Below, in pieces: positions 13,703-20,262 of a stretch of 20,262 nt of DNA. Numbering within the stretch: position 1 is the stretch's first letter; each line of letters begins with the position of its first letter. The position numbers and the translations under genes are program-made. Below the pieces are notes generated by a model. It saw only the letters and a program-made list of their open reading frames with translations. It was not told where the DNA came from and searched no databases. Source of the stretch: an uncultured Lachnospiraceae bacterium (lineage in GTDB: Bacteria > Bacillota > Clostridia > Lachnospirales > Lachnospiraceae); assembly GCA_949051815.1 (NCBI GenBank), contig CARQVR010000064.1:1-20262 (forward strand), written 5' to 3'.

Positions 13703-14000
13703 GGTATTATCTATGCTGGGACTCGCCGCACGCTCCAGAAATGTTGTCAGTGGCGGATTTGCAACGGAAGCGGCTGTCAAGGGCGGTACGGCAGCTCTGG
13801 TCATCATAGCTGAGGATGCGTCGGGTAATACCAGAAAAAAGTATAGTAACATGTGTGATTTTTATGAGGTTCCCTGTGCGTTCCATGGGACGAAAGCTGT
13901 GCTGGGACATTCCATGGGCAAGGATGAAAGATCAGTTCTTGCGGTGACAGATGAGGGATTTGCAGATTCGATACGGAAGCATTTAGGAGATTCGGAATAG
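13677..14000 (+). CDS. ylxQ: YlxQ, L7Ae-family RNA-binding protein
   Basis: The 107-residue protein belongs to the L7Ae/L30e/S12e/Gadd45 fold, which binds kink-turn RNA. Seen are LSMLGLAARSRNVVSGGFAT, a central strand ALVIIAEDAS followed by NTRKKYSNMCDFYEVP, and KAVLGHSMGKDERSVLAVTD. GAGGAGG (13664-13670) lies 6 bases before ATG 13677, inside the end of rnpM, so the two genes are probably translationally coupled. Its ribosomal or RNA partner is not established from sequence. infB begins 15 bp after its stop codon. Confidence 0.93.
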   Translation: MKQIPGKDKVLSMLGLAARSRNVVSGGFATEAAVKGGTAALVIIAEDASGNTRKKYSNMCDFYEVPCAFHGTKAVLGHSMGKDERSVLAVTDEGFADSIRKHLGDSE

Positions 14001-14015
14001 TTGGAGGTAGTAAGT

Positions 14016-16853
14016 ATGGCGAAGATGAAAGTACATGAGCTTGCAAAAGAGTTAGACAGGAAGAGTAAGGAACTGATTGACTTTTTGCAGGCTAAGGGAT
14101 ATGAGGTGAAGGTGGCGCAGAGTTCGATTGAGGAGGATGCGATCGCGCTGGTGAGGAAGGAATTTTCTTCTTCGAAAGACAAGGCAGTGAAGGCCGCCGG
14201 GGAAGAAAAGAAGCCGGGAGCGGAAGAAAAGCCGCGCAGTGAGGAGCCTTCCGTGAAGGAAAAGGCAGCGCCGGCATCCGTGGGAGAGAAGGCAGCGCCA
14301 GCGAAATCCGCGCCCGAAAGGCCCGCAGCGGAGAGCGAAAAGAGAGACGGCAAGGGCGAAGCGCCCAGGAAGAAACGTATCATCTTCGTGAGCAACCCCC
14401 ACAATTCCAAGATGGGCGGCAGGCAGTCTCAGGGCGGTGGAAACGGACAGAACAGGGGGAACGGAAACGGCAGGCCCACGGTTAGCGGCGGGCGTCCGGT
14501 GCAGCCCCAGAATACGCCCCATAAGATCATACGTCCCACGCAGAAGCCCATTCCTGTGACGGCGGAGCCTTACGAGGTGAGGCAGAAACAGCAGCAGGAG
14601 AGACGTTTAGAGCAGAGACAGCAGGAGAAACGCCTGGAGCAGAAACAGCAGCAGGAAAAACGGGATAACACCAGGAACATGGCGGCCGGAAACAAGCAGG
14701 CGCACGGACAGGGGAGAGTGGAAAGTGCAGGAGAAAATCGCAGACCTGAAGGTCAGGGCAGGCCGAATTATAACGGGGGTCAGGGTGATCGCAGCCGTGG
14801 CGGCGCTCCATTCTCTGGCAACAGGAACGGTGGCGGTGGTGACCGCCCTCAGAGAGGAAATGGCGGGCCGGACAATCGATTTAAGAAAAATAACGGTCCG
14901 AAGGACTTTGTCGCTGAAACGCCCGCTAAGGATGCGGAGAAGCACAGGGACGACGAAAAACGCAGGGTAAATCAGGACAGGGATAAGCGCTCGAAGAAGG
15001 ATCATATCTATGAAGAGGACGACGCTGCGGTAAAGAACCGCAACAAGGCGGGCCGCTTCATTAAGCCGGAGAAAAAGGCTGAGGAGTCCAAGGAAGAGCA
15101 GATCAAAGTGATCACGGTTCCGGATACGCTGACCATTAAGGAACTGGCGGATAAGATGAAGATCCAGCCCTCCGCGATTATTAAAAAGCTCTTTTTACAG
15201 GGTCAGATTGTGACCTTAAATTCGGATATCAGTTTTGAAGAGGCGGAGAATATCGCCATTGAGTATGAGATCATCTGTGAGAAGGAAGTCAAGGTCGACG
15301 TGATCGAAGAGCTTCTGCGCGAGGAGGAAGAGGACGCCTCCACGATGGTGGCGCGTCCCCCGGTTATCTGTGTCATGGGTCATGTAGACCACGGCAAAAC
15401 CTCCCTGCTTGACGCGATCCGTAAGACCAATGTGACGGATAAGGAGGCAGGCGGCATCACGCAGGCCATCGGTGCGTACACGGTGAGCGCGAAGGGGCAG
15501 AGCATTACCTTCTTAGATACGCCGGGACATGAGGCGTTTACGGCTATGCGTATGCGCGGCGCCAATTCCACAGACATTGCGGTGCTGGTGGTGGCGGCCG
15601 ACGACGGCGTTATGCCCCAGACGGTGGAGGCCATCAACCATGCGAAGGCGGCGGGAATCGAGATCATCGTTGCCGTCAATAAGATTGATAAACCAAACGC
15701 GAATATAGACCGCGTGAAGCAGGAAATGACAGAGTACGAGCTGATCCCGGTGGATTGGGGCGGATCGACGGAGTTTGTGCCGGTTTCCGCGAAGTCGGGA
15801 GAGGGCATTGAGAATCTTTTAGAGACGATTCTGCTCACGGCGGAGATTCTGGAGCTTAAGGCGAATCCGGACAGAAACGCGAGAGGTCTGGTGATCGAGG
15901 CAGAGCTTGACAAGGGCAGAGGCCCTGTGGCTACGGTGCTTGTGCAGAAGGGTACGCTCCATGTGGGCGACTTTATCTCCGCCGGCGCAAGCCACGGCAA
16001 AGTGCGTGCGATGATCGACGATAAGGGCAGGCGCGTGAAGGAGGCGAAACCCTCCACACCCGTGGAAATTCTCGGTTTGTCCGACGTGCCAAGCGCCGGA
16101 GAGGTGTTTGTTGTCCACGAAAACGACAAGAGCGCGAAATCTTATGCGGAAACCTACATGGCGCAGCATAAGGAAGAAATGCTTGCAGATACTAAGACGA
16201 AGATGTCTCTCGACGATCTGTTCAACCAGATTCAGGAGGGCAATTTAAAGGAGCTGAACCTGATCGTCAAGGCGGATGTACAGGGCAGCGTGGAGGCCGT
16301 GAAGCAGAGTCTGATGAAGCTGACCAACGAGGAAGTCGTGGTGAAATGTATTCACGGCGGCGTGGGCGCCATCAACGAGTCGGATGTGTCTCTGGCTTCC
16401 GCATCCTCGGCAATCATCATCGGCTTCAATGTAAGGCCGGATGCGCAGGCGAAAGCCGTGGCGGAGCGCGAGGGCGTGGACGTGCGGCTCTACAAGGTGA
16501 TCTATCAGGCCATCGAGGATATCGAGGCGGCCATGAAGGGTATGTTAGATCCGGTCTTCGAGGAAAAGGTGATCGGACACGCGGAGGTGCGCCAGATCTT
16601 CAAGGCGTCCGCAATCGGCAACATCGCGGGTTCCTATGTGCTTGACGGCGAGTTCCAGAGAGGCTGTAAGATCCGCATCCGCAGGGGCGACGAGCAGATT
16701 TACGAGGGTGAGCTTGCATCCCTGAAACGCTTCAAGGATGATGTGAAGGAAGTGAAGGCCGGTTTTGAGTGCGGTCTTGTGTTTGAAGGCTTTGACAAGA
16801 TGGAAGAACTGGACATCGTGGAAGCTTACATTATGGTGGAAGTGCCGCGATAA
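14016..16853 (+). CDS. infB: Translation initiation factor IF-2
   Basis: The 945-residue GTPase delivers fMet-tRNA to the 30S subunit. An IF2_N domain (MAKMKVHELAKELDRKSKEL) opens the protein. A very long low-complexity linker runs from about residue 56 to 360. A second IF2_N domain follows (VPDTLTIKELADKMKIQPSA, from about 366), then the G domain with G1 GHVDHGKT (from 455), DTPGHE (from 501) and NKIDKP (from 555). Domains II, III and the tRNA-binding C-terminal domain complete it. The linker is rich in Q, R, E, G and N, including a charged QQQERRLEQRQQEKRLEQKQ block. B. subtilis IF2 is about 716 residues, so the extra length lies in the linker. ATG 14016 follows GGAGG (14003-14007). Confidence 0.97.
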   Translation: MAKMKVHELAKELDRKSKELIDFLQAKGYEVKVAQSSIEEDAIALVRKEFSSSKDKAVKAAGEEKKPGAEEKPRSEEPSVKEKAAPASVGEKAAPAKSAPERPAAESEKRDGKGEAPRKKRIIFVSNPHNSKMGGRQSQGGGNGQNRGNGNGRPTVSGGRPVQPQNTPHKIIRPTQKPIPVTAEPYEVRQKQQQERRLEQRQQEKRLEQKQQQEKRDNTRNMAAGNKQAHGQGRVESAGENRRPEGQGRPNYNGGQGDRSRGGAPFSGNRNGGGGDRPQRGNGGPDNRFKKNNGPKDFVAETPAKDAEKHRDDEKRRVNQDRDKRSKKDHIYEEDDAAVKNRNKAGRFIKPEKKAEESKEEQIKVITVPDTLTIKELADKMKIQPSAIIKKLFLQGQIVTLNSDISFEEAENIAIEYEIICEKEVKVDVIEELLREEEEDASTMVARPPVICVMGHVDHGKTSLLDAIRKTNVTDKEAGGITQAIGAYTVSAKGQSITFLDTPGHEAFTAMRMRGANSTDIAVLVVAADDGVMPQTVEAINHAKAAGIEIIVAVNKIDKPNANIDRVKQEMTEYELIPVDWGGSTEFVPVSAKSGEGIENLLETILLTAEILELKANPDRNARGLVIEAELDKGRGPVATVLVQKGTLHVGDFISAGASHGKVRAMIDDKGRRVKEAKPSTPVEILGLSDVPSAGEVFVVHENDKSAKSYAETYMAQHKEEMLADTKTKMSLDDLFNQIQEGNLKELNLIVKADVQGSVEAVKQSLMKLTNEEVVVKCIHGGVGAINESDVSLASASSAIIIGFNVRPDAQAKAVAEREGVDVRLYKVIYQAIEDIEAAMKGMLDPVFEEKVIGHAEVRQIFKASAIGNIAGSYVLDGEFQRGCKIRIRRGDEQIYEGELASLKRFKDDVKEVKAGFECGLVFEGFDKMEELDIVEAYIMVEVPR

Positions 16854-16875
16854 CCGTCCCGGCAAAACAGAGACG

Positions 16876-16900
16876 CGGCTTTGTGAAATATACAAAGCCG
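16876..16900 (+). repeat. Hairpin between infB and rbfA
   Basis: CGGCTTTGT (16876-16884) pairs perfectly with ACAAAGCCG (16892-16900) around a 7-nt loop. No T-run follows, so it is not a terminator; an mRNA processing or stability role is possible. Confidence 0.65.
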
Positions 16901-16919
16901 GGGCTGTATGGAGGAAGCA

Positions 16920-17321
16920 ATGCGTAAAAACAGTGTTAAAAATACCCGTATCAACGGGGAGGTGCAGCGTGTGCTGGCCCGGATTATCCGTGGGGAGATC
17001 AAGGACCCGCGGATTGCGCCGATGACTTCGGTGGTGGCTGTGGAGGTTGCCCCGGACTTAAAGACCTGCAAGGCGTGGATCAGCGTGCTCGGCGATGAGA
17101 AAGCGCAGGCGGATACGCTGGCAGGGCTTCGGAGCGCGGAAGGGTATATACGCGGACAGATTGCGAGAACCATTAATCTGCGCAACACGCCCCGGATTCA
17201 CTTCATTATGGACCAGTCCATTGCCTATGGGGTGAATATGTCTAAGAGAATTGAAGAAGTGGTGGCTTCGGACCGAAAGGCCGCAGCGTCTGATAAGAGG
17301 AATGACAATGAAGAGGATTGA
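16920..17321 (+). CDS. rbfA: Ribosome-binding factor RbfA
   Basis: The 133-residue KH-like protein helps mature the 30S subunit and is important in the cold. The sequence shows INGEVQRVLARIIRGEIKDPR, MTSVVAVEVAPDLKTCKAWI and LRNTPRIHFIMDQSIAYG, the classic RbfA blocks. I prefer ATG 16920 to ATG 16908, because GGAGG (16910-16914) is the ribosome binding site of the former. It overlaps the next gene by 14 bp. A ylxP gene, which separates infB from rbfA in B. subtilis, is absent here. Confidence 0.95.
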   Translation: MRKNSVKNTRINGEVQRVLARIIRGEIKDPRIAPMTSVVAVEVAPDLKTCKAWISVLGDEKAQADTLAGLRSAEGYIRGQIARTINLRNTPRIHFIMDQSIAYGVNMSKRIEEVVASDRKAAASDKRNDNEED

Positions 17322-18267
17322 TGAGTTAAAAGATGTAAAGACAGTGGCGATAGGCGGACACATGAGACCTGACGGGGATTGTGTCTGCTCCGGTCTGGCG
17401 CTGTACCTTTACCTGAAAAACGAATTGCCGGAGGCTAAGATCGACGTTTATCTGGAGGAACCGCCCGCACCTTTCCATGTGTTAAAAGGAATTGAAGATA
17501 TTAAATCGGAATTTAACAATGAAGAGGTCTATGACATTTTCTTTGCGCTGGACTGCAATGACGAGCGGCTGGGAGAGGCGCTGCCCATATTCAGACGGGC
17601 TAAAAAGCGCGTCAATATTGACCATCACATCAGCAATACGGGATGTGGGGATGTGAATATCATAGAGCCGGAGAAAAGTTCTACGGCGGAGCTGCTCTAC
17701 GAGCTGATGGAGCCGGAATTTGTGGACGTGGAGGTTGCGAAGGCAGTTTATCTTGGCATCGCCCACGATACGGGCGTGTTCCGCTATTCCAACACCTCCC
17801 CCCGCACGATGCAGATTGCGGCGGAATTACTTAAATTTGGATTTGATTTTTCTGCTTTGATAGAAGAAACCTTTTACGAGAAGACTTATTTCCAGACGCA
17901 GATCATGGGCAGGGCGATTCTGGGGAGTGTGCGCTTTATGAACGACAGATGCATCGTCAGCATGGTGAGCCGGCGCATGATGGAGTTTTACTGTGTAGGC
18001 CCGAAGGATCTGGACGGCATAGTCAACCAGCTTCAGGGCGTAAAAGGTGTGGACTGCGCGATCTTTATGTATGAGACCGGCACGCTGGAATACAAGGTGA
18101 GTCTGCGTTCAAACGGTCTTGTCAATGTGGCGGAGGTGGCCATGCGGTTCGGCGGCGGCGGTCATGTGCGCGCTGCGGGATGCACGATGAACGGTACATA
18201 TCATGACAATATTAACAACCTGTCGCGTGAGATTGCGGCCCAGATGGAAGAGAGAGACGAAGAGTAG
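17308..18267 (+). CDS. nrnA: Bifunctional oligoribonuclease/PAP phosphatase NrnA (DHH family)
   Basis: The 319-residue DHH-DHHA1 phosphoesterase degrades short RNA oligonucleotides and 3'-phosphoadenosine 5'-phosphate. Metal-binding motifs are GGHMRPDGD (from residue 16), FFALDCND, the DHH triad (residues 105-107) within NIDHHISN, and AHDTGVFRYSN. The C-terminal DHHA1 domain carries GGGGHVRAAG (from residue 282). AAGAGG (17295-17300) favours ATG 17308 over ATG 17302. It overlaps rbfA by 14 bp, and its TAG stop shares its last G with the GTG start of truB. Exact substrate preference among NrnA-like enzymes is not readable. Confidence 0.92.
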   Translation: MKRIDELKDVKTVAIGGHMRPDGDCVCSGLALYLYLKNELPEAKIDVYLEEPPAPFHVLKGIEDIKSEFNNEEVYDIFFALDCNDERLGEALPIFRRAKKRVNIDHHISNTGCGDVNIIEPEKSSTAELLYELMEPEFVDVEVAKAVYLGIAHDTGVFRYSNTSPRTMQIAAELLKFGFDFSALIEETFYEKTYFQTQIMGRAILGSVRFMNDRCIVSMVSRRMMEFYCVGPKDLDGIVNQLQGVKGVDCAIFMYETGTLEYKVSLRSNGLVNVAEVAMRFGGGGHVRAAGCTMNGTYHDNINNLSREIAAQMEERDEE

Positions 18268-19181
18268 TGTATAACGGGATCATGAATGTTTATAAGGAGG
18301 CGGGGTTTACGTCGCACGACGTGGTGGCGAAACTCCGCGGTATCTGTAAACAGAAAAAAATAGGGCATACAGGGACACTCGATCCGGATGCGGTCGGCGT
18401 GCTTCCTGTATGTTTTGGTTCGGGTACGAAATTGTGTGATGTGCTTACAGACTGGGATAAGGAATATATCGCGGCGCTTCGTCTGGGAGTGGTGACGGAC
18501 ACGCAGGACTTATCGGGACAGGTGTTATTTCAAGTGGAGGAAGAGAGGCTTGCGGCGCTTTCTAAAGAGCAGGTGCGGGAGTGCATCCTGAGCTTCCCTG
18601 GGGACTACGAACAGATTCCGCCGATGTACTCGGCTCTCAAGGTGAACGGAAAAAAGCTGTATGAGCTGGCGAGAGCGGGAAAAGAGGTGGAGCGTAAGCC
18701 CCGCACGGTACAGATTACGGAACTGGAGATTCTGGAAATGAATCTGCCCACGGTCCGGTTTCGGGTGGTCTGCTCGAAGGGTACATACATCCGGACACTC
18801 TGCCATGATATCGGAGAGAAACTCGGATGCGGCGGCGCGATGGCGTCTCTGACACGAAGCCGGGTGGGGATGTTCGGGCTGGAGGGGGCGCTGCGGCTTA
18901 CAGAGATAGAGAAACTGCGCGATGAAGATAAAATATCTAGTGTTATCATTTCGCCCGACGCCGTATTCCCGGCGTGCAGGGAAGTGCGGGTGACGTCTGC
19001 GGGGCGCAGGCTTTTGGAGAACGGGAATAAAATTCCGTCCGGGATGTTTGCGGACCGCGCTTTGCCCAAGGCGCAGGAGCGGCTGCGGATGTACGACGAA
19101 GAGGGACGGTTTTACGGCATTTATGAGTATCACGCAGACGCGAAAGAGGCAAGGCCCGTGAAAATGTTTCTGCCGGAATAA
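18267..19181 (+). CDS. truB: tRNA pseudouridine(55) synthase TruB
   Basis: The 304-residue enzyme converts U55 in the T loop of tRNAs to pseudouridine. The catalytic motif GHTGTLDPDAVGVLPVC contains the active-site Asp at residue 39. Further family blocks are IPPMYSALKVNGKKLYELAR, VVCSKGTYIRTLCHDIG and SLTRSRVGMFGLEGAL. A short C-terminal PUA-like region follows. I use GTG 18267, which overlaps the nrnA stop, because family members begin with a residue or two before NGI(I/L/M)NVYKE; ATG 18282 would lose that part. The arrangement implies stop-start coupling with nrnA. Confidence 0.94.
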   Translation: MYNGIMNVYKEAGFTSHDVVAKLRGICKQKKIGHTGTLDPDAVGVLPVCFGSGTKLCDVLTDWDKEYIAALRLGVVTDTQDLSGQVLFQVEEERLAALSKEQVRECILSFPGDYEQIPPMYSALKVNGKKLYELARAGKEVERKPRTVQITELEILEMNLPTVRFRVVCSKGTYIRTLCHDIGEKLGCGGAMASLTRSRVGMFGLEGALRLTEIEKLRDEDKISSVIISPDAVFPACREVRVTSAGRRLLENGNKIPSGMFADRALPKAQERLRMYDEEGRFYGIYEYHADAKEARPVKMFLPE

Positions 19182-19183
19182 CA

Positions 19184-19309
19184 ATGAATGGGCAGAACGG
19201 GACGGCCCGTGACAGGACATGGGATGAACCGGAGCAGACGGTGTATGACAGGATACAGAATGAACCGGAGCAGACGATGGAAGTGGGACAGATCACATGC
19301 AGATTATAG
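19184..19309 (+). CDS. Candidate 41-residue ORF with a 12-residue tandem repeat
   Basis: An ATG 2 bases after the truB stop opens a 41-codon frame ending at TAG 19307-19309, overlapping ribF by 13 bp. It encodes two consecutive 12-residue units, DRTWDEPEQTVY and DRIQNEPEQTME, matching a 36-bp tandem duplication (19211-19246 and 19247-19282). The product would be hydrophilic, with no signal or membrane segment. A weak GGAA (about 7 bases upstream) is the only ribosome binding site seen. I recognise no family. ribF has no good Shine-Dalgarno of its own, so this ORF may act mainly to couple ribF translation to truB. It could equally be an untranslated spacer; the frame is only conditionally supported. 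Confidence 0.4.
   Translation: MNGQNGTARDRTWDEPEQTVYDRIQNEPEQTMEVGQITCRL
19211..19282 (+). repeat. Two-copy 36-bp tandem repeat between truB and ribF
   Basis: Copy 1 (19211-19246) and copy 2 (19247-19282) share GACAGGA at the start and a 17-bp identical block, ATGAACCGGAGCAGACG, at 19224-19240 and 19260-19276. The period is exactly 12 codons, so the frame of the overlapping ORF is preserved. Confidence 0.85.
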
Positions 19310-20235
19310 AAAACACGACAGAATTTTATCTGGAAAGAAAGAGCGCCGTTGCGCTGGGGAAGTTTGACGGGATCCATCTGGGACACCGCCGCCTTCTGGA
19401 GCGGGTGATGGAGCAGAAAAAGAAGGGACTGCAGGCCGTGGTTTTTACCTTTGATACCCCGGTGGCGTCCTTTTTTGGCGGGGATTCGAAGGAATTGTCT
19501 ACGAGAGAGGAGAAAAGGGAAGCCTTTTCCCGGCTCGGGGTAGATGTGCTGATCGAATTTCCCTTAAACAGGGAGACGGCGGCCACGGAACCGGCGGATT
19601 TTGTGGCCCGTTATCTGGCAGGACAGATGCGCACGGAGTATCTCTGCGCAGGGCCGGATCTTTCCTTCGGAAGGGGCGGTGCGGGGGACTATGCGCTTCT
19701 CGCCGCATATGCCGGAACTTACGGGTATCACGTAGAACTGATCGACAAAGTCCGCGTGGACGGGGAGGAAGTCAGCTCCACCAGAGTGCGGCGGGCGGTC
19801 CGGGCGGGGGAGATGGAGAAGGTTTCGGCCATGCTTGGCGCACCTTACCGGGTGAGCGGGAAAGTCGTGCACGGCAGACAGCTCGGGAGGCAGCTCGGTA
19901 TGCCGACGGCGAACCTTCTGCCGGATGAGAGAAAGCTTCTGCCGCCCAACGGGGTCTACTATTCGCAGGCAAAGCTTGGCGATAAGATATACCGCAGCAT
20001 TTCTAACGTGGGATATAAGCCCACCGTCTCGGAGGAGAAAGTAATGGGGGTGGAAACCTACCTCTATGACTTTACGGGGGAGATTTACGACAGGGACATG
20101 ACGGTGGAGCTTCTGGCATTTCGCAGGGCAGAGCAGGCTTTTGAGAACGTGGAGGCGCTGCGGAAACAGATCGGGGCCGATGTGGAGGCGGGAAGAAAGT
20201 TTGAATCAGTCTTTTTTTGTCGTAAGGGGTTGTAA
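19297..20235 (+). CDS. ribF: Bifunctional riboflavin kinase/FAD synthetase RibF
   Basis: The 312-residue enzyme phosphorylates riboflavin to FMN and adenylates FMN to FAD. The N-terminal nucleotidyltransferase domain has GKFDGIHLGH (residues 21-30) and AGPDLSFGRGGAGD, then SSTRVRRAVRAGEM. The C-terminal kinase domain has GRQLGMPTANL, NGVYYSQAKL, SNVGYKPTV and VETYLYDFTGEIYD. Length is typical. There is no alternative in-frame start between the upstream stop at 19261 and ATG 19297. Only a weak purine-rich GTGGGA precedes ATG, an unusually poor site for this operon. It is preceded by the repeat ORF and followed by a candidate promoter overlapping its stop codon. Confidence 0.95.
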   Translation: MQIIENTTEFYLERKSAVALGKFDGIHLGHRRLLERVMEQKKKGLQAVVFTFDTPVASFFGGDSKELSTREEKREAFSRLGVDVLIEFPLNRETAATEPADFVARYLAGQMRTEYLCAGPDLSFGRGGAGDYALLAAYAGTYGYHVELIDKVRVDGEEVSSTRVRRAVRAGEMEKVSAMLGAPYRVSGKVVHGRQLGRQLGMPTANLLPDERKLLPPNGVYYSQAKLGDKIYRSISNVGYKPTVSEEKVMGVETYLYDFTGEIYDRDMTVELLAFRRAEQAFENVEALRKQIGADVEAGRKFESVFFCRKGL

Positions 20236-20258
20236 GAGGATTTTTTTTTCGATACAAT
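20230..20258 (+). promoter_or_regulatory. Candidate promoter overlapping the ribF stop codon
   Basis: TTGTAA (20230-20235) covers the ribF stop codon and TACAAT (20253-20258) lies 17 bp downstream. It could drive the next gene, which begins beyond the window; in many Firmicutes rpsO follows ribF. The -35 matches consensus at 4 of 6 positions and the spacer holds a run of Ts. Confidence 0.45.
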
Positions 20259-20262
20259 AGAA

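Overview
The window looks like chromosomal DNA of a moderately GC-rich member of the Clostridia, most likely Lachnospiraceae. This rests on a Gram-positive type PolC, a Firmicutes-type rimP-nusA-rnpM-ylxQ-infB-rbfA-nrnA-truB-ribF translation operon, strong GGAGG-type ribosome binding sites, and sigma-A-like promoters (TTGACA/TATAAT). No phage, plasmid, CRISPR or defence genes are visible.

Layout. (1) 1-2750: the 3' part of polC, then a cytidylate-kinase-like gene, probably co-transcribed. (2) 2832-5253: a polar amino-acid ABC importer (lipoprotein, permease, ATPase). It has a near-consensus promoter, an upstream 12-bp palindrome, a leader hairpin, and two tandem hairpins between the lipoprotein and permease genes. 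(3) 5309-5530: tRNA-Glu(CTC) with phased A-tracts, a promoter and an intrinsic terminator. (4) 5590-6953: a relatively AT-rich gene with an N-terminal YbjQ-like domain, convergent with a small coiled-coil gene on the minus strand; they share a bidirectional terminator. (5) 7140-9489: a MOFRL-family glycerate kinase and a metallo-beta-lactamase-fold protein. Between them is a roughly 196-bp miniature element with terminal inverted repeats and TA flanks. (6) 9533-11359 (minus): a large multi-pass membrane protein resembling DUF6020/GT-C enzymes. (7) 11466-20235: the translation and RNA-metabolism operon, from a consensus promoter and leader hairpin through ribF. The window ends in a candidate promoter for the next gene, which by usual synteny would be rpsO, though that gene is not seen.

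How it fits together. In Bacillus and many Firmicutes polC lies directly upstream of rimP. Here about 9.5 kb of metabolic, transport and uncharacterised genes separates them, so the interval behaves like an accessory insertion in a conserved locus. The rimP-ribF cluster couples ribosome maturation (RimP, RbfA, TruB), transcription elongation (NusA), RNase P/RNA binding (RnpM, YlxQ), initiation (IF2), nanoRNA turnover (NrnA) and flavin synthesis (RibF).

The least explained items are the TA-flanked miniature element at 8433-8632, an unrecognised 41-codon ORF with a 12-residue tandem repeat between truB and ribF (19184-19309), the hairpins and palindrome around the amino-acid transporter, and the leader of the rimP operon.
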